Assembly (NCBI GenBank): GCA_964651495.1
Contig: CAZYWP010000073.1
Location: 1 to 15,365, forward strand
From: CAZNVB01 sp964651495
GTDB taxonomy: Bacteria; Acidobacteriota; Aminicenantia; Aminicenantales; UBA8522
Reading direction: 5' to 3'
Length of the DNA: 15,365 nt
The notes beneath the pieces were generated by a model. The model was not told the origin of the DNA, searched no databases, and worked only from the letters and a program-made list of their open reading frames with translations. Position 1 is the first letter of the stretch. Each line of letters opens with the position of its first letter. Both the position numbers and the translations under genes were made by a program. Below are positions 12,875 to 15,365 of this stretch, one piece after another.

Positions 12875-14968
12875 ATGCGGTCGCACCCGATCGAGAGAGT
12901 CAGAAACATCGGCATCATGGCTCACATCGATGCGGGGAAGACGACCACGACCGAACGTATCCTGTTTTACACGGGCATCACGTACAAGATGGGAGAGGTC
13001 GATGAGGGTACGGCGGTCATGGACTGGATGGTCCAGGAGCAGGAACGAGGCATAACGATCACCTCGGCCGCGACGACCTGTCACTGGAAAGACCATCGGA
13101 TTAACATCATCGACACGCCCGGGCATGTGGACTTCACCGCCGAGGTCGAGAGATCCTTAAGAGTTCTCGACGGGGCGATTATCATCCTCTGCGGGGTCGG
13201 TTGTGTCGAGCCCCAGACTGAGACTGTCTGGAGACAGGCCGACCGGTACCGCGTTCCGAGGATTGTCTACATCAACAAGATGGACAGAATCGGCGCGGAC
13301 CCCGAGACTGCCGTTAATCAGATTACAACACGGCTGAACGCCCGGCCCCTGGTCGTCCAGATCCCCCTGGGCCGGGAAGAGAATTTCCGTGGGGTGATCG
13401 ACCTGGTGGAAATGAAGGAAATTGACTGGGGCCAAGGCCTTCTCGGCGCCCACTTCGAGGTCAGGGGGATCTCGGAGGAAAATAAGGACGAGGTCAAAGT
13501 CAGAAGAAGCGAGATGATCGAGATACTCAGTGATACGGACGATGCGCTCATGGAGAAATACCTGAGCGGGGCGGAGATCTCTGCCGCGGAGGTCAAAAAA
13601 GCGGTCCGCCGGGGCACGGTTGCGCTCAAGTTCGTCCCGGTCCTCTACGGCGCCTCTTTCCGCAACAAAGGCGTCCACCCCCTGCTCGATGCCATCGTCG
13701 ACTATCTTCCCGCTCCCGTAGATATCCCCCCGGTAGTCGGGCATCATCCCCGAACTCTGGCGCGGGAGGAGAGGAAGGCGGCCGACTCCGAGCCGTTCTC
13801 GGCCCTCGTCTTCAAAATCATGACCGACCCGTTTGTCGGGTCGCTCGCCTATTTCCGCGTCTATTCGGGGAAGGCCAGGATCGGTTCGGTCCTCTACAAT
13901 TCCGTAAAGGACGAGGAAGAGCGGATCTCCCGTCTCCTGGAGATGCATGCCAACAAGAGGAAAGACCTGAAAGAAGTCTACGCCGGGGATATCGCCGCGC
14001 TGGGTTCGGTGAAGAACCTGTCCACCGGCGATACGCTGTGCCTGCGCAGCCAGCCCATCGTCCTGGAGTCGATCAGATTCCCCGAGCCGGTCATCAATGC
14101 CTCCATTGAACCGAGGACCAAGATAGAGCATGCCAAGCTGGCGGCGGCGCTACAAAAAATCACCCGTGAGGATCCCACTTTCAAGGTCGCCCAGGACCCG
14201 CAGACCGGTCAGACCCTCATCTCCGGCATGGGCGAGCTGCACCTGGAGGTCATCATGGACCGTCTGGGCAGAGAATTCGGAGTTCAGGGCCATTTGGGCA
14301 AGCCCCAGGTGGCCTACAAAGAGACCATTCTCCAGGCCGCCGAGGGAGAGGGCAAGTATATCCGTCAGACCGGGGGAAGAGGTCAGTACGGTCATTGCGT
14401 TATTTCCGTCGAGCCCCAGGCAAGAGGAAAAGGGTATGCCTTCGTGGACGGGACGAGAGGCGGGGTCATCCCGCGGGAATTCGTCTCCAGCGTCCAGGAC
14501 GGAGCTCGAGAAGCGATGGAGGCGGGAATCCTGGCCGGATTCCCGGTCATCGACGTCAAGGTGACCCTGCACGACGGCTCCTGGCATGAGGTGGATTCCA
14601 CTCCTCTGGCCTTCAAGATTGCCGGGTCGATGGCCTTCCGGGACGCCGCTTCCAAGGCCAGGCCCGTTCTCCTCGAGCCCATGATGCAGCTTGAAGTCGT
14701 CAGTCCCGACGAATACCTCGGAGGGATCGTCGGCGACCTCAACGCGCGGCGGGGGAAGATCGAGGGGATGGAGATGCGGGGCGGCTCCAGAATGATCAAG
14801 GGCCTGGTGCCACTGGCGGAGATGTTCGGCTATGCCACGGTTCTTCGGACCCTGACTCAGGGGAGAGGGGTTTTTTCCATGGAGTTCTGGCGCTACGAAC
14901 AGGCGCCGGCCCAGGTGGCCGAGGAAATCATCGCCCGCATCGAGGGGCGCATTCCTGTCCATAGATAG
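12875..14968 (+). CDS. fusA: Translation elongation factor G
   Basis: The ATG at 12875 (GGAG at 12861-12864) gives 697 residues, the usual EF-G length, beginning IERVRNIGIMAHIDAGKTTT. GTPase motifs are AHIDAGKT (16-23), ERGIT in switch I (57-61), DTPGH (80-84) and NKMD (134-137). Domains II-V follow, including GELHLEVIMDRL, domain IV with TGGRGQYGHCV, and the tip H571 in WHEVDS. Domain V has GGIVGDLNARRGKIEGM and the C-terminal TQGRGVFSMEF. EF-G drives tRNA-mRNA translocation using GTP and also acts in ribosome recycling. Position between rpsG and tuf supports the housekeeping EF-G1. Residue P577 replaces the acidic residue usual after VDSS in the tip region. Confidence 0.98.
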   Translation: MRSHPIERVRNIGIMAHIDAGKTTTTERILFYTGITYKMGEVDEGTAVMDWMVQEQERGITITSAATTCHWKDHRINIIDTPGHVDFTAEVERSLRVLDGAIIILCGVGCVEPQTETVWRQADRYRVPRIVYINKMDRIGADPETAVNQITTRLNARPLVVQIPLGREENFRGVIDLVEMKEIDWGQGLLGAHFEVRGISEENKDEVKVRRSEMIEILSDTDDALMEKYLSGAEISAAEVKKAVRRGTVALKFVPVLYGASFRNKGVHPLLDAIVDYLPAPVDIPPVVGHHPRTLAREERKAADSEPFSALVFKIMTDPFVGSLAYFRVYSGKARIGSVLYNSVKDEEERISRLLEMHANKRKDLKEVYAGDIAALGSVKNLSTGDTLCLRSQPIVLESIRFPEPVINASIEPRTKIEHAKLAAALQKITREDPTFKVAQDPQTGQTLISGMGELHLEVIMDRLGREFGVQGHLGKPQVAYKETILQAAEGEGKYIRQTGGRGQYGHCVISVEPQARGKGYAFVDGTRGGVIPREFVSSVQDGAREAMEAGILAGFPVIDVKVTLHDGSWHEVDSTPLAFKIAGSMAFRDAASKARPVLLEPMMQLEVVSPDEYLGGIVGDLNARRGKIEGMEMRGGSRMIKGLVPLAEMFGYATVLRTLTQGRGVFSMEFWRYEQAPAQVAEEIIARIEGRIPVHR

Positions 14969-14980
14969 AGGAGGACAATC

Positions 14981-15365
<385 letters not shown>

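Noticed and set aside
10031..14131. Further antisense open frames opposite rpoC (10031-10969, 10997-11860) and fusA (13157-14131)
   Set aside because: Same reason: shadows of conserved genes, without recognisable domains of their own.

Overview
The window holds the bacterial core transcription and translation cluster, read entirely on the + strand, in the order tuf (3' end) - rpmG - tRNA-Trp - secE - nusG - rplK - rplA - rplJ - rplL - rpoB - rpoC - rpsL - rpsG - fusA - tuf (5' end). All complete genes look intact. Coding is very dense: the longest non-coding stretches are about 115 bp (rpoC to rpsL), 102 bp (tRNA to secE) and 83 bp (tuf to rpmG), so there is no gene-free stretch over 300 bp.

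Organism: a GC-rich bacterium (upper 50s percent by eye) with strong AGGAGG-type ribosome binding sites and several GTG/TTG starts. The RNA polymerase has the large lineage inserts typical of Gram-negative-type phyla: a beta i4-like lobe insert, a beta i9-like coiled coil, and an SI3-like insert in the beta' trigger loop. It lacks the E. coli beta i11 segment. Together with the EF-G and EF-Tu sequences this is compatible with Acidobacteriota or a relative such as Aminicenantes. That placement is a low-confidence inference made without a search.

Layout: (1) 1-33 is the C-terminus of one EF-Tu gene, followed by a GC-rich inverted repeat. (2) 117-1242 carries rpmG, tRNA-Trp, secE and nusG. (3) 1252-3318 carries the L11-L1-L10-L7/L12 stalk genes, with 9-13 nt spacers or an overlap. 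(4) 3387-11830 is rpoB-rpoC, which overlap by one base. (5) A consensus sigma70-type promoter at 11845-11873 and a structured leader precede rpsL-rpsG-fusA-tuf, the str operon. The window ends 128 codons into this second tuf.

The genes make the catalytic core of RNA polymerase, its elongation factor NusG, the ribosomal stalk, the decoding-centre proteins, and the elongation GTPases that the stalk recruits. The most unusual feature is in RpoB: a net insertion of about 61 residues near the N-terminus carrying four paired cysteine motifs (two predicted zinc ribbons). The first ribbon has the same cysteine spacing as the beta' N-terminal zinc-binding domain. Other notable points are tuf at both edges in the same orientation, a sharply different codon choice in the downstream tuf, and the near absence of the leader regions where ribosomal-protein autoregulation usually acts.
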